A program made the position numbers and the translations under genes. The notes below the pieces were generated by a model, which was given only the letters and a program-made list of their open reading frames with translations, was not told the origin of the DNA and did no database searches. DNA of 64,000 nucleotides, from positions 62,001 through 126,000 of the forward strand of contig BCKC01000005.1 in assembly GCA_001600455.1 (NCBI GenBank), in the 5' to 3' direction. The DNA is from Endocalyx cinctus. Lineage: Eukaryota > Ascomycota > Sordariomycetes > Amphisphaeriales > Apiosporaceae. Of this stretch, positions 34,501-49,200 are shown piece by piece (position 1 is the stretch's first letter; every line of letters starts with the position of its first letter).

Positions 34501-36774
34501 GAGACCATTTCATCTGATGATTGGTGGAGGTGATCAAATCTACAACGACGTTGTCATGGAGCAAACCCGACACTTCAGGGCCTGGCTCGAAATCAACAAC
34601 CCGCTTCACAAGAACAACGCGCCATTTACGACGAAGATGCAGGACGAGCTAGAATCTTTCTACCTCAACCGGTATATGATGTGGTTCTCTCAGGGCTTGT
34701 TCGGTCTGGCGAATTCGCAGATACCTATGGTGAACATGTTCGACGATCACGACATCATCGACGGCTTCGGGTCGTATCCCGATCATTTCATGAAATCACC
34801 TGTCTTCAGCGGCCTAGGAAACGTGGCCTTCAAGTACTACATGCTATTTCAACATCAGAGCATACCGGAAGAGACAGAGGAGACGGAGCCGAGCTGGATT
34901 TTGGGTGTTGAACGCGGTCCTTACATCAACGAGCTAAGTCGTAGTATCTTCGTCTCTCTGGGATCCAAGATGGCCCTGCTAGCCCTGGACTGCCGCACGG
35001 AGCGAACTAGAGATAATATCATCGACGAGGAAACGTGGAAGAAAATACAGGACAGGTACTATGACGAGATCGTCAAGGGTAAGACACAGCATCTACTGGT
35101 GCTTCTGGGAGTTCCAATCGCATATCCTCGACTTGTGTGGCTGGAAAATATGTAAGTCTTTTTATCTTCCTTCTCGTGTCTAGATGTTTACATCACATAT
35201 TCTAACCCGCTCCCAGTTTAACCTCTAGATTGATGGACCCTATTAAAGCTCTTGGCAAGGCCGGAATGCTGGGCAATTTCTTAAACAACTTCGACGGCGG
35301 CGTTGAGGTATTGGATGATCTCGACGATCACTGGACGGCCAAAAATCATAAGAAAGAGCGCAAGCTCCTTATCGAAGACCTGCAAGACCTCGCCGTCGAC
35401 AAGTCTATCCGTGTAACAATACTCAGCGGCGACGTGCACCTCGCCGCCGTCGGCCAGTTCTACTCTAACCCCAAGCTACAGCTGGCAAAACACCATGATT
35501 TCCGTTACATCCCCAACGTTATCTCTTCCGCCATAGCCAACGCGCCGCCGCCCGACCTGCTAGCCGACGTCTTGAACAAGCGCAACAAGGTGCACCACTT
35601 CGATCGCGAGACGGACGAGGATATGATCCCCATCTTCACCCACGGCGTCGACGGCAAGCCTCGCAATAACAAACACCTGCTGCCTCATCGCAACTGGTGC
35701 TCGATTCGCGAGTATGTGCCGGGTCACACCCCACCGCCAACGCCGCCGCCCGAGGAATCCGAATTCACGCCTGAGATCACACCCCCCGGTAGCCGCAGCG
35801 GCAGTCTCCTGCGTAGATTCTCGCTAGGGTCCAAGAAACGCGGCCCGGCGGTCCGCCCAGACGTTCTCAAGACCCCGGCCGACCGCTCCCGCCCGCCTAT
35901 CTCCGGCGGCGGCAGCGGTGGACTATTCCGTCGAGCCTCGCTGTCCGGAAGCACCGGATCCGGGTTTGGTAGCAAACTGAAGCGTAGCCTCTCCCTGGGT
36001 CGAGGCGACTCCAATCGCTCACGCAGCTTCCTCCGCAGGAACAGCATGAGCGGTAACCAGCCACCCAAGGACGATGGCGGAATCAACGGGAACTGGGGAC
36101 CGGAAAGCGACGAAGACGTCGCGTACTACAACGATGCGCCGCCGAGACGACAACCCGTCGCATTCGGCGGCTCGGACACTTTGGGATTGCGAGGAGGCGG
36201 CCCCGCCAGCGCGAGCGTGAGTAACGAGTTCGTGCCCGGAGACGATTCTTACTTCACCGCGGCGTCCCGTCCGCCTCGACGAGCCTTTACTCAACCGGCT
36301 CCGGCGATGCCCTCGCCACCTGAAGACGAGCCGCCGCAACGCGGAGCCTTCCACCGCACACCCACGGGTCTTACGGCTAAGCAGCTTAAGAAAAACCAGA
36401 AACGGGGTCAGTACGATGTCGATCTCGAAGGAGGACTCGAGATCACGCTCAACATGGAGGTCAACCCTAAAGATCCAGCCGGTATTACCGAGAGTTACAG
36501 ACTTTTGGTGCCGAAATTGTGGTATGAATACCAGGGTGAAGAAGTATATGATCAAGATCAAGATCAAGCACAAGAAGAAGAGCTGCCGATGGAAATGGAA
36601 ATGACATCCGCTTTGCCTCCTTCCGGTCATGAGGGGGGTGCGGTAGGTGGCTTGAAGAGATGGTTTAGCAAACGCGGAAGTCAACGAAATAGTCAGATGG
36701 CACCCCGTCCGGACGTTCCGTACTTCGTTGATGATCACAGAGAGAATAGGGATTGGGATGAGAATTATCCTTAG
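31529..36774 (+). CDS. Large PhoD-like phosphatase-domain protein
   Basis: Two exons, 31529-35151 and 35229-36774, joined at phase 2 (GTAAGT donor, CTCTAG acceptor), give 1722 residues. Roughly residues 1-730 and 1390-1722 look disordered, rich in Pro, Arg, Ser and acidic runs. The metal-dependent PhoD-like core spans about 740-1330: LMIGGGDQIYNDV near 1000, MVNMFDDHDIIDGFGSYPD near 1070, LLALDCRTERTRD near 1152 and LSGDVHLAAVGQF near 1275. These carry the Asp, Asn and His residues expected to hold the metals. No signal peptide or membrane segment is seen, so the protein is probably cytosolic, unlike secreted bacterial PhoD. Two near-repeats (GFATAMGFGRANS near 538, NFASAFGFGRSNS near 586) lie in the N-terminal region. 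Many R-R-x-S motifs occur. The substrate is unknown; phosphodiester hydrolysis is inferred from the fold. Confidence 0.9.
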
Positions 36775-39700
36775 TAGAGGGGATAGGGTGGGAAATATAT
36801 ATAAATGGTTTTTGATGTTTGGAGCTATTTACTTCTTCGGGCATATTTTTTTTGATGGATATAAATTTTGGGAGGCGAGATCATTTCAAGGGTTCTTTTT
36901 TTGCATGGCGTAACATAACAAACAGACATACTAGAGGCATGATGGAGATATGAGGAGATACGATTTCACGGGATTATGGTTAGCATGGAGTACTAAAATA
37001 AAATAAAAAGGAGGGGGTGCAAGTCAAAAAGAAACTGATTTCGTCTTTTTTTTCTTCATTTTCTCTATCTAGTCTTGTGGCATTTTATACAGTGATGAGT
37101 CTCGAGTTGGAGTGTTTGATCAGGCCTGCAGCGGTACAAACGTTATGTATGTTACCCCTTTTTTTTGTTTCTCGTTTGCATGTAATTCCATACTACAACG
37201 CCCTTCAGCGTAGTAGATCGGTAATGAGATGAGATGAAACGCAATGAAGAAGTAACCTGTCCCGTTCCTGCTCAACCAACGGTTCTCTGATTTGTTCGTA
37301 TATATATATCTATTGACAAAGAAGTCGTTATCCGGGGCTGATATAAATATTTTAACTTGAAGAGTATTCCCCCGAGGTAAGCTATCTGCAGGTAACGATC
37401 TATTACTAATACTGCTAACCACGACGCATGACCTTTTCCGTCAGATAATAATGATGATGTTAGACTATAACTTGGAGTAAGAACTCTTTGCTATTTGTAT
37501 GAGTTGTTGGGTTTGTGAGCTTCGAGTAGGTAGAATATATGTACGTAGTAATTGGTCGTTTTCTTTACTGGAGGGGATCACACATATTGATATATTTCAC
37601 CGCTGTCTTGTCAAGTAATTAGAATAGAATGTTATTCTTCAATTATAACATCTCTTTTGATCTTGCTCTCTATAAACTAACTAAATACTCCTAAGTACAT
37701 CATTCTCATCAAACAAGGAATATTTGTACAGCAACTCATACTTTACATGAAATATAATGTCATGTTGATTTAGTAATGAGATAAATAGAATGGCTCATTA
37801 GAGAAGATTCGGGTATAACTACAACTTTTCTTCCCCATTCTATGTTGTAAATAATTGCATCCTTTCTACATGCAGCATCTGATTGATATCAGTCAGAAAG
37901 GGGAAGAATAGACGTATTGGATTAACTGTTTCTGACTAAATAGGATGATCTGAGAGGTGTAGGCAGAAGAACTGGGAGGATCGACAAAGATGCAATGCTA
38001 TCTTCAAGATTTGTTTCTACTCAAGTAGCTAGTACTACTCTCTAATTACATCTCTGCCAGACCTAGTGGCGTATCTTACAACCTAACGTACATCGCCTCC
38101 ATGTGTCATCATCTATGTAGAAGATCACAAGCGTTTGCTCTCGTGCCAATCCTACAAGAAAATCTCTTCCCTCGTATCTATCTCGCATTCCGCAAAGGTA
38201 TTAGGATCTTAAAATGAATCTGGTTAACCAAGCACCATTTTATGTACCTTTACTAGCCTCTGATTAAACCCTTATGGCGGTGCATAAGAGTCTCGGTCTT
38301 TTCTGTTCCCCTTATCCCATGGTTTCTTCCTATATTCTTGCTCCTATTTCGATTTATGATCTGAGTTAGTAGTATAGTTACGTAAGTTACCCGACCATCG
38401 AACTGAGTAAGTATTCTTAATACGACGATAATCATACATTGCCACGAGGCGGGTTCCATTTTCCCAACTTTCACGAACTCCCAAGCCCCTAGGCCCCCCT
38501 TTACCCCCCCCTTCTCTTTTATTCTTCTCCGCCACTTTTTTTTCTTTTCTTTCTTTTAGTTCCATTTATTTGATAATTTTCTATTTTTGAACTTTAACCC
38601 CCTTCTTTCGTTCTCCCTTTGTTCTATTTTTCCTTGTTTCGAAAAAAAAAAAATCCGGCCAAGCGGCCCATGACCCACGACCCACGAGAATACCACGTGT
38701 GTGATGTTGCGTTATTGTCTTAGCAAGGGTAGCTTGATATGCTGTTGGTTTCCAACGACGAAACAGAAATCTCCCGTAAGTTTATCTGTCTCACACACTA
38801 CTCTCTTTTGCTATTCTTACACTGTTAAGCAAATTTATTTATTTTATCTGGCCCGGCGCGTAGGTGCGTCTACGGCACGTAAAAACAAGAAATTCATTGG
38901 CTGCGAAGCCATCATATAATTTAAGTTCCTGTTTTGATTCTGTTTTTTTCCCTTCCATTTTTACTTCTGCATATCTTGCGATGAAGTAATACTACGTCAG
39001 CCCTTGTGTATTCTTTTTTTGTCTCCAGCTTTGATAGCCCTGTTTCCGATTTGCATTGAATTTCTCGAAAGAGAGGTAGATTAAATCAAACCCGAACAAA
39101 ATAAAAGCACCAATTACATAACTCCTAGGTAGCATTACAAATTAAATTAAGATTTCCTTTTCTTATATCTTGGAAGAACAGATGTCAATGCGATCATCGA
39201 TGTTGGTGATCTCAGAATTTAAGTTGGTATATCGCCCTAATCTCATAATTATTTCTATTGTTGCTCTCTGGCTGGCCGGCAATCGGGTGGTCTAGCCATG
39301 TGGTAAGGGACCAGAGTAACGTTAGTATTCTGATCTCTTAAGTAACAACGCTTACGTTCAAAAGATAGCTTCCAACAGGTGATTATGGAAGTACATAGTG
39401 GTGAGACGAGGTACAAGCTAGAAAAGTATCGTTTAGTTAGACGCCGCGAAAAAGAATTCTGTACCTAATTACTCAATCAACCAACGCACCTATCCACTCT
39501 CACCCCATGCTTTTCGACAAGCCCATCTGCTCATTCAGTAGCTCCCCAAGATTGTTAAAGACACTGGTAAAGGAGCAAAAAACCTGATCACGAAATACCA
39601 CGTTGTAGCCACGTGGTTTCTAAGTGCAAGTATGTATCTCGCGTATAACCACGATGGGACCAGAGATGGCCTCTTCTATGCCGTTTCTGCCGTTAATAGT

Positions 39701-42700
39701 TATAACTACATGAACGTACATAAGCTAGATCTGAAGTTGGTAAGCGAGGACTATAGTATCCCCAGTAGAGAGTCTTAAAACTACACATATGAGAATGATT
39801 TTCTAAAAAAGAAGAAAGAAGTCGTCTCTCTTCCCTGTCTTTCCGCCTTTTACCTCTACTTACTTCTTCAAAAAGGTGGTTCGTTCATCTCATCCACACT
39901 ATATCATAATATCATACCATGCCATACCGCATTACATCCGTTCCCACCCACACACGAGTTAAAGGATAATAGATAAAAATAAAACTAAATTTTGGATCGC
40001 TTATAAATCTCAACCGTTTATCAAATATTTTTGTGTTGTTGTTAGCTATCAGGTGTTTTTTTTTTTTACCCCTTTCTATTTTTATACTGTCGTATTCTTG
40101 AATGCTTCGACGAAGAAATCTGTAATGTAGATCCATATATGCTGTTGGTTATTAGATACTACAGTAGCTTAGTCTTAGGCTGTCCATCATCGATAAGCCC
40201 CATACGGCAGCTGTTCTTGCTGCTGCTTTTCCTCTTTCTTATCTCTCTCTCACTGTGTCACACATACACCATGCACACACAATTCTACATTGGAAAGTAA
40301 GGAGGCATGGATAGGAGAGGCACAGGCTATACGAATCGCCGTCATGCAAGAACAGATAGATGTATCAATGTATTAATAATATCTAAAACAACTTTGATAA
40401 GGCATTAGAGTTTAAGGGTCTACTCATCGACCGATGTATGTAAATCTGACCCTCGATATAGACTCGAGGGAATTATTTGTGTGTCTTCTTTAATTTCAAC
40501 TTAATTATTAATCACATTTCATATGTAATTACAAGCAAGCATCCTATCAACCCTCAGATCTCCTTTTTTGTCCCTCTTTTCTCTTCACAGTATGCTGAGC
40601 ATAGATTTCACCTTATCCGTCGTCGGAATCGATCCCCGGTTACTGGGTCCTGTACGGTGTGATTTAAGATCGTGATGCGGTCAAAAAAGGATAGTATTTC
40701 ATGCTGCTATTGTCAATAATGGTAATAACGATAACGATGTTGGCCGGTGAGCAAAGACCTGGGGTAGTACATATGTACGGTAGATCGGTTTACCGCTGTA
40801 GCCTGTAGCCTGTAATGAACCTGTAACCTGTAGCCCTGTCTGTCCTACTCCTTGTACTCATCGTATTACCCCTACGATCCGGCCGAATCAAACTTTCGAG
40901 AAGACGTTTTAGGTTTCTTTCAACTGTAGATTACGTGAGAATCGTAAATAAGAATATTGACCCTCTTAGCTTAAACTTCGTTACGGAGGCGGCTAACGTA
41001 GGTAGGGGATCAAGCTCGACGATGAATACGTAAATGTAGAGATCACACCGACGACGTGATGAAAGGGAACCTCGCTCTTATCGTAGTTACTTATCAAACT
41101 GGATAGAGAAGCGGAAGAATATGTCATAGGAATACGTAATTATTAGAATTGTACGGGACATCGTATCATATTTTTTAGGGGATAAAGCTGCCCTTGTTAA
41201 TAAAATGCCGATACGCAGACGTATTTGAGAGGCGTCAAGATGCCATGCGAGCGTCTGCACCTTCACGAAGTTTCCTTTTGGTACTTTACTGTCTTGTATT
41301 TGACCCTGGTTCCATTTTTATGATCATTGTCTCGTATCGAGGATTTTTCTTCTTCTTCTTTTTTTTTTTTTTCGTTCCAATCTAAGTCATAGTTACAACG
41401 TCATCGAATGAGGAAGGGGACCCATGGGAGGCGGAAAAGGAGGGGGGCGGTTAGGATTTGCTAGTGCTTGTTGGTAGTTGCGAAAAGGTACAAAGTCGCA
41501 GTGCATATGAAGTGATATAAAAATAAAATACAATAAAATAAAATAAACAAACAATCAAAATGAAATAAAAGAAACTCACCGCCGCGGCACATACTACCGG
41601 GGAGGGAGTTCCTTTGTCATCATACCTACCAGCCTCTTGCTGCATACCATCGCTCACCTCACGTAAGTTCGATCCCTCCCCCACAACTCAGTCGGATACA
41701 AAACCTCGGCTTTTTTTTTTTTTTTTTTTTCATCGTGGCTGTATTATTTACTTCTTCTCTCTATTATCTATGCCTTGAAGTATCCCCGGAGTCTCTCCGA
41801 AGCCGAACCTAGCGCAGTGCTTGAACTTGGCGGAGCGCCAAGCAGAGAGTACCTGTACGGGTTATGAAACGTCCCGGTACCGCTCCCGGTACCTGCTCAG
41901 TAAGTACTTAGATAATCTTCTCATCTTCGATTTTTTTAAATTCTCGCTTGGCGATCGAATTTCCAGGTTAGTCTCGCTCTCGTTCCGTCCAGGATTTGAA
42001 TCAGGCTGCGAAGCCCATTACGTCGAGTTTCTGTGCTACGGTGATGCGCCGATTACTACTCTTGTTTGGTCGCCGACGACGGTGGTAGCAGCGAGTGGTA
42101 GTAGGAAGTACCCGGGAGAAGATTCCGAGGCAAGCCTTGAATGCTACGGTGCCCAAAAGGATATTAAGTGGAACCTCTTTTCCATATTGGCATCGGCTGA
42201 TCTTGCAAAAAAAAAAAAAAAACTTATCTTCTCTCATTGAAATCCTACTATCAAAATTATTAATAAGGTAGGGATGGCAATGGCAATGATCCTGGTTCGG
42301 TACAAAAGGGGGGGAGGGGTGGTGAGTACACTCGGCCGGTGCTGATAAGCAGTGTACTGTACATTAATTATGGTAGATCGGAGGCGCACTAAGGAATCAA
42401 TATCTCGACTCCTTCTCATTTCAGCTATCCAAATAAATATGAAATTTGTAAGTGAGGGAAAAAAAAAATAAGTCGTCAGAGTGTCGTAGTACCGACCAGA
42501 TGGCGAAGGTAGATACTGCAGGGCGGAGGCACGTACATACGCAATAAGAGAGACAGACACAGAGAGACAGACACAGAGAGAGAATTAACCAAGTCACGCA
42601 AAAGTCCACTTTCTCCCGTTCAAAAAACGTGGTATCTCGAACCGAGGGTGTAACATCGAGTTTCTACGGAAAACGGGAGCGGTGTCGCAGTAAACGGCGA

Positions 42701-45700
42701 GAATACCGCCCCAGTTTCGAACTTCAGCTGGCTGCTTACGCGGTCTTCCGAAGCGAGATTTCGAGTCAGAAAATCAAAACATACTCATGCGCGCGGTCGA
42801 TATCAATCACATTTAGAGCCCGCCTCTGAAACGTGGTGCAAAAGAAGCGATTTATTAATAGAAGCCGTCGAGCAGAAATCATATGCAGTTATATCTCAAA
42901 AAGCGAGGAGAGTGCATAATTATATAAATATTACGTAGTAGTAGCCCTATGGTCACTCTATTTTCCCGGCCCCCAATTCATAAGATGCGCATCAGATAAT
43001 GTAAAAAGAGCAAAAAATAAACCTGCCCCATCTTCATAGGTATGGTACTTTCTTACTTTGCCTCCTTTTTTTAAACACCATTCGCCAATACTTTTTTTTC
43101 GTATCCATTCTTGTTTTCTTACCCCACGCCATAGATAGAAACACGTGTCGCTCAATCTGACGATTTTAGAAACTCGGCTCTTCTTTTTATTCTTCTCGAT
43201 AGATCTATCCCCATATTTTTTCTTTCCTCATTCGTGGAATCGAATACGGCCCGCAGTCGGGTGATAGCTTGGCCGGGTTGGAGGGAAGCAGTGCGCTAGA
43301 ACACTCGACCTGATTTGTCTCGGAGAGGCTGCAGAAGTCGTACAGTGTAATAGAGAAAGAGTACGAAAATAGCCAAATGTTTAGATAGATAGATAGTAAA
43401 ANAAAAATACAAGCCATAACCGCGGGGTAAGGCAAGGCAAGGCAAGATGAGGCTATCTTTTCAAACGTCAGTCTTATAGTCGTGATAATAGATAGTTCAA
43501 TTGAGTAGCCCCTAAGTCGCAAGTCATCCAATATCGTGTTTCTACCAAGTCATGGAGAGGCGGCAACGTATCCGCGTGAGTCGGTCGTCGCCTATTGTAA
43601 CGTAAATTAGGCGACTGATACTACTACTACCCTTACTATGCTTGCGTCGTACTTGTAATGTTCTATCGAGAAAAATAAAATATACAGCCCGTCATTGGAC
43701 TATAAGAGAGAAGAAAATGAATGATTACTGATCGTTATCGAAATACTACGGGAAAGCAGGCAGCAAAGTGAGATGATGAAGCTTGGAGAAGAAAGGCAAT
43801 TTAGGCAAATCTTGCCTAAAGAACAAAACGAAGGAGAAGAAGAGCGGTGAACTAACATTTTCTTGGATCAGACTTATGCTACGACGTTATGACTCGCCGA
43901 TGAACAGGAATTCGCTACCGCTATCTAATATATATTATGTAAGGGCTATTTGAAAAAAGGGATATGTTGATATCGGGATTGGGATTGGAGGCTTGCTTGC
44001 CCTGCCTGGCGGGCATGTGGGAGATAAGCAGGCAGGTACCGGATCCTTCACATATTTCCTGGGGTCCAGTGGAGGTATGTATATGAGAGAATGATTGAGA
44101 AAGTGAAGTTGGATGAAACTGAGAAGAGAGGTTTTCATTAGGCATCACACCTCCATAGAGATTGCCTCGGGAATAAAAAAAACTAAAAAAAACTGGGACA
44201 ATACGGTACATCTTGCTTGAGTATACGATTTGACAGGATTCGGTTAACGAGGCTGTGAATATGATCGCAGCTTATCCCGCGATTCCGTTATCATAAAGGG
44301 GATTCATCGGCGCTGCGGGTGGGGAAGCGTGTATTTGATTTCCATCCACGGGAGCTGACAAGGGAAGAGGCAACAACCATTGGAGTAGTTGGAGACACTT
44401 TAGGCAAGCAATCGCACCGCCGCATAGTATGTATGAAAAGAAAAAGGAAAAGTAACGGTAGGTAATCCGTTTTCAGAAAATCTTACCATTATCGTCGAGA
44501 TACTGGGCATTGCCAGCATTTTCTGTTTTACGTTGGCTTCCGCGTTATAGTTTCGATGGGTCGGAGAAGTTGACGATGAAGTATCAAAGGGTCTGTACTA
44601 CCAAGACTCGGAGAGGCCGTCTTGTTAGGTAGTATTCAATTTGGTTACAATTATCTTAAAACGTGTTTAGTTTGGATAGCCGGGAGGGAGAACAAAGAGG
44701 AGGGGAAAAAAAAAACGAAGTGTAGAAATTAATTTAGCTGCGATGGAAGCTTCTGTTCGCGTTCCATACATTCTTCCGACAGAAAACGCGGCGTTTTCGA
44801 AAGAAAAAAAGTCAGCCTATTCAGCTCCATTGGCGATTTGGGCCTCAAAAACTGGCCGGCCCGCTCGTGGCTGAAGGGGTTGTAGTGTGCGTGACATAAT
44901 GGAGTTTGTGCAGCATACGAAACATCCACTGAAAAATAAAGGAGAACGAAAGAAAAAGAGAGAGACCAGTTTAAAAAAACGGAGTCACCCGATACTTTTC
45001 TTTCTTGTACGGTCGGATTTTCGGGTCGCCTTAGCAACGGCCTAGTATGCGACCTGAACGCCGCAGCACAATTCTTTCCACTGCGGCTGTGCTATTTTTT
45101 TTTTTTTTTTCGGGAACAAAGAACGTGTCTATCTCTTACTCATTCGTAAAACCAAGGAGACAAAGGAGACAAAGGAGAGATAGAGGGAGAGAGGGAAATG
45201 CTGTTTTGAGAATGAACAAAGAATGAATGTATACAGTATATGTTTTGAATCATTTTTCCTACAGTTGACAAATTGTTGTAGCTGGCCCATGTTACATCGT
45301 CTTGGATCAAAGCACACTAAAGTACCTAGCCACGATACCCTCAGCTCATATGTATACGTACAAGTAGATTTTTGAATAAGGTTCTATAACGACATCGGTT
45401 AATTGACTTTCCATGATCGATATTCAAATTGTTTTCTAATGAATTGTTTTTCTTCTTCTAGGCTTTTACATTGGCTTTCATAAAAAACCTTGAGAGTTAT
45501 TTCTAACTGCGTTCGGGCCGTGGGGCTCATTCTAGATATCTTTATGGCGAGTGAAAAAAATAAAATAAAAATAAAAAATCGAGGGAAAGAGAAGATCATT
45601 CTGCTATTATTGGGTTAACGTGCGTATTCATTTTGATCTGTGTCGCCTCGTAGGGCTGGTACGAGCGTTGGCTCTCGTTGGATCCAGTGCCGATCGAGAC

Positions 45701-46200
45701 ATGTAAGTAACACAAGTACTTTGTGCGTACGTATCACCTCCTATCTACCCAAGTATGTAAGGAGGTGGAGTGAAATACATGGAGCTGTCGATCCGCGCGG
45801 AGAAACAGACACCCCGACTTCTTTTTTTTCAAGGTAGCTACAGGTAGGTACGTCCGAGTATCCGCTACGTGAGGCTTCGTCGACGGTGAACTCCTCCTAA
45901 GTTACGCCGATGGTCTATCTATGCAGTCGGGTCGAACTCCTTTCGCCACTGCTAAGGGATAAAAAGAAAGAGCGAGAGAGTTTCACGTTTATGGTCTACG
46001 ACTAAGCGATAGAATGAAGCTATCTTAAAATTTCGAAGGAGCGTCTAGCTGGTCATTTTCGCCTCGAGATGCAGGGCGGTGGCCATTCAAAACATGAGAA
46101 CCCCCCCGAAGTCGCTTCTTCTGCAGCACAGCATAAAGCGCTCATAGGATAATCATCGCAGTATTGGTAATCTCACCAGGCCTTTCTGTGCAGTGTAACC
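36775..46200. other. Gene-poor region, first part
   Basis: I find no credible gene in this 9.4-kb stretch. The longest frame (41821-42240, 139 codons) begins at a non-ATG codon and has no recognisable motif. It overlaps a 12-bp duplication of CCCGGTACC (41873 and 41885). Other items are a 7-bp inverted repeat ACCACGT/ACGTGGT (39597-39617), CCTGTAG repeats (40799-40845), T runs (40058-40068, 41710-41730, 45093-45109), a repeated AGGAGACAA stretch (45150-45180), and one ambiguous base (43402). No tRNA could be assembled from the few T-loop-like sequences. Confidence 0.5.
39597..39617. repeat. Short inverted repeat
   Basis: ACCACGT and its exact complement ACGTGGT flank a 7-base loop (TGTAGCC). 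Each arm contains CACGT, close to the E-box core CACGTG. No gene is near enough to assign a role. Confidence 0.6.
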
Positions 46201-49200
46201 CCCCTATAACCCCCCCCCCCCCCANCCCCCCTTTAGTTACCCCCTGCGAGCTTAGTACGAGGGACGATAGAGTTCACATGGAGGTTTAAACCCTCCCTTA
46301 GGATCCCCTAACAGGATTGGATAATAGAAGGAAGGAAAAGAAGAATAGAGTGCTTATGACGATCCGGATGGAACAGCGGGTCTGGAAAGACACGGGGGAC
46401 GCCACGAATGGAATCATCCCAACGGTCAAGTGATCAGGTACTTTCTCGCTCTACATCTTTCTTCTAACATTTCCAACTATTTGGTAGCGCTTTCGAACAG
46501 ATAAAGGGATGAAAATTACCCCTTATCTCGCGAATAACCGTTGAAGAAGGGATGGTCAAGAAAGGGGTAAGCATGAATATTAAAAGCTGTAATTTTAGGT
46601 TATCATGTACGTGGTGAAATTGTCAATCGCCAACTCGATCGCGGTACAAGATGCCTCGTCCACTTGATGGAGGGGAGACTCCACCTGCCGAGGTGAAAAA
46701 AAAAAGAAAAGAAAAGAAAAGAAAAGGGTGAGTAAGGCTGGCTAGCTAGCTGGCATGATGAAAGACTCGATGGTGCGTAGCAGTACCCACCCACCTACCT
46801 AGACAGTAGTACCCAGCACATTAATAAACTCCCTAAGTCACAGCGCTGGTATCCGCGCTGTACTAGGAGATCGGACAGCAACACTTCAGGGGGGTGGGCG
46901 AGCAACCAACCATCCGAAGCTCCCCTACCAATAGCAAGGGTGCGTAGCCGCGACTTGTTCAGGGATGGTCGTCACCACCAGAAATCGATTGAGCAATGAG
47001 CACGTAGAGAGAGGGTAAGAGAAAAGCATATTTCTCTCCCGTCTGCACGTAAAATATGTTTATGTGACTGGGAAATTGAGCACTCTTTTTTAGCCGGAGG
47101 ATCCGTACTACCTTGTTTTCCCACCCCCATACTATGAATTACATTCTTAAGATATCTCGTAAGGGTAGGGTTAAAGAGAAGGAGGGAGGGAAAAAAAAAA
47201 TAAAGACGGGGGCGAGTGCCGGCTAGAAACAATCAGACGATGGGAGTGGCCCCTGCCGATTTTGGAATTTTCAGAATCCACTACGAGAATGAAGGTGTGT
47301 CGACGATCAAGAGATTTTTTCTAAATTTATGGACACTTATTCTAGGGAGAGCGAGCGTGGATGCGGCACAGAGAGATTGGGTGTATCAGTCTTTCCATCA
47401 GCTGGAGGCGGCCAAGACCATGTTTACTTACGTATGACGTACAGGTACAGGAATGAGAACATTAACATTGATATTATAATAGAAACTTGGATTAGCTTAA
47501 GTTGATATGGAAGAGGGAGCCTTAGTTAAAGCTCGGAGGGAAAAAAGACAATACAAGACGGTATGTGCCGATTGAACTGATAAGGGCATAGTCTAAAGTC
47601 CAAAAACCAGAGAGACGGCGCATGACCAAAAGATCATGCAAGACTCAGCGCTTACTTACATATTCTTAATGTCCCTAGCCTCGTAGGGCTGCTGCTGTTC
47701 ATATTAGTTTAACGCACTACATGGTTTCCGGTCTTGGCCTCATAAATTGTCCAGATTAGATGAGATCAAGACGGATTAGGATACGGTCCTATAGGATGAG
47801 TACCTACCTAAGCAGGGAGCTCGACTCAAGGTACAGGATAAAGGGGCTAGGTCACCAGGGTCTATACACGTTAAGCTTCACTCGAAGAGGTAGAAAAGTC
47901 AAGTGTTCAGGCGCATGTCATTTCGGTCTGGTCAATGCACTGTACCCGATCTACGCATCGCCTTCCACATTCCCCATTCCCTCCACATCAAGGGGAGCTA
48001 GTGTACTGTGTAGAAGGACGGAAAGCGGTTGAGAAATCGATGTTGGCTGCAAGTGGAAGGAAGAAGTGTGGCTATCGTTGGCGCAAATTAGACTAAAAGT
48101 GCGAGGCAGAGGATATCAAAGTACGAAGTAGCCAATAAGAGTTTTCAAGCAGGTCAAAACAAACGCGCGGTTGATACTTACGCACGGCGGTATTGATAAA
48201 AGAAAGAAGAAAAAAGAGTCGAATGATAATCTTGTTCCCCAAGATTTACGGCATTATCCCTGTAATGATGGCAAATGAGATTTGATATTGAACACGAACC
48301 GAAAACTAGATACGGTAGGTCGACTTTTTTTTTGGGGGGGGACTTTCTGATAAAGTTCATTATTGGTAACCTAACCAAGCTCTTACGAGACAGTATCGCG
48401 AGATCGGAAGATAGGGAGCCGTTACGATTGATGTGCAATAGCGGACCGAACTTGACTCAGAACCTTTTTCATGTAGACAATGGCCCGGTGCTAGGGGTAT
48501 AGGCGCACGTACCTTGAAAAGTACCTATGGGTCGTTTTTATTTTATTTTATTTTATTTTTTTTTTTTAAAGAGAAACGCGCTACCACGGAAAGATGTACA
48601 CATGTATCCATTCGAATCCTAGATACTAAGATATGTGTATACTTGGGTATGTATCCACTCATCCAACTTTTTATCCACTGAATCGTATATCCCTACTCTC
48701 TACGGTAGGCAGGTAGAGGGTATAGATTGGATGAATAAATTTAGGCAGCTTTGGGGTTGTTGGTGCGGATGATGACATTATTGTTGATGTTGGTAAGAAT
48801 ATGGCACTTACAGAGTACATTCAGCCCTATTGTCAGACATTCTTTTTTTTCTATGTGACGCACACTTCTTAAATATATATGCTATGTGTATATATATATA
48901 TACAGACACACATATGTATACATGACTGATCGCTATATTGAGCAATCTATCATCTACCCAAAACTGAAATATTATTATTATGATTTCAGGCATGTCAGCA
49001 TGTTCCAAACCTATTAATGTCCAGGGGGCTATTAATATAATGATTTCTAAGTTATGCTAAAAGATTATGATGAATAAAACGGACAGGGCTTATTACACAG
49101 ATCCATAGATGTATGATAATGACAGATGACCTGTGGTTTTTGGACCCCGAACTCTTGGCTCGTATAGAATATGTACGAGAGACGTATGTACAATGTACGT

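Noticed and set aside
40600..40660. Possible tRNA T-loop (GGAATCGATCCCC)
   Set aside because: The stem does not pair properly and no anticodon arm fits upstream.
41600..41690. Possible tRNA T-loop (AAGTTCGATCCC)
   Set aside because: The flanking five bases do not pair as a T-stem and no acceptor or anticodon arm could be assembled on either strand.
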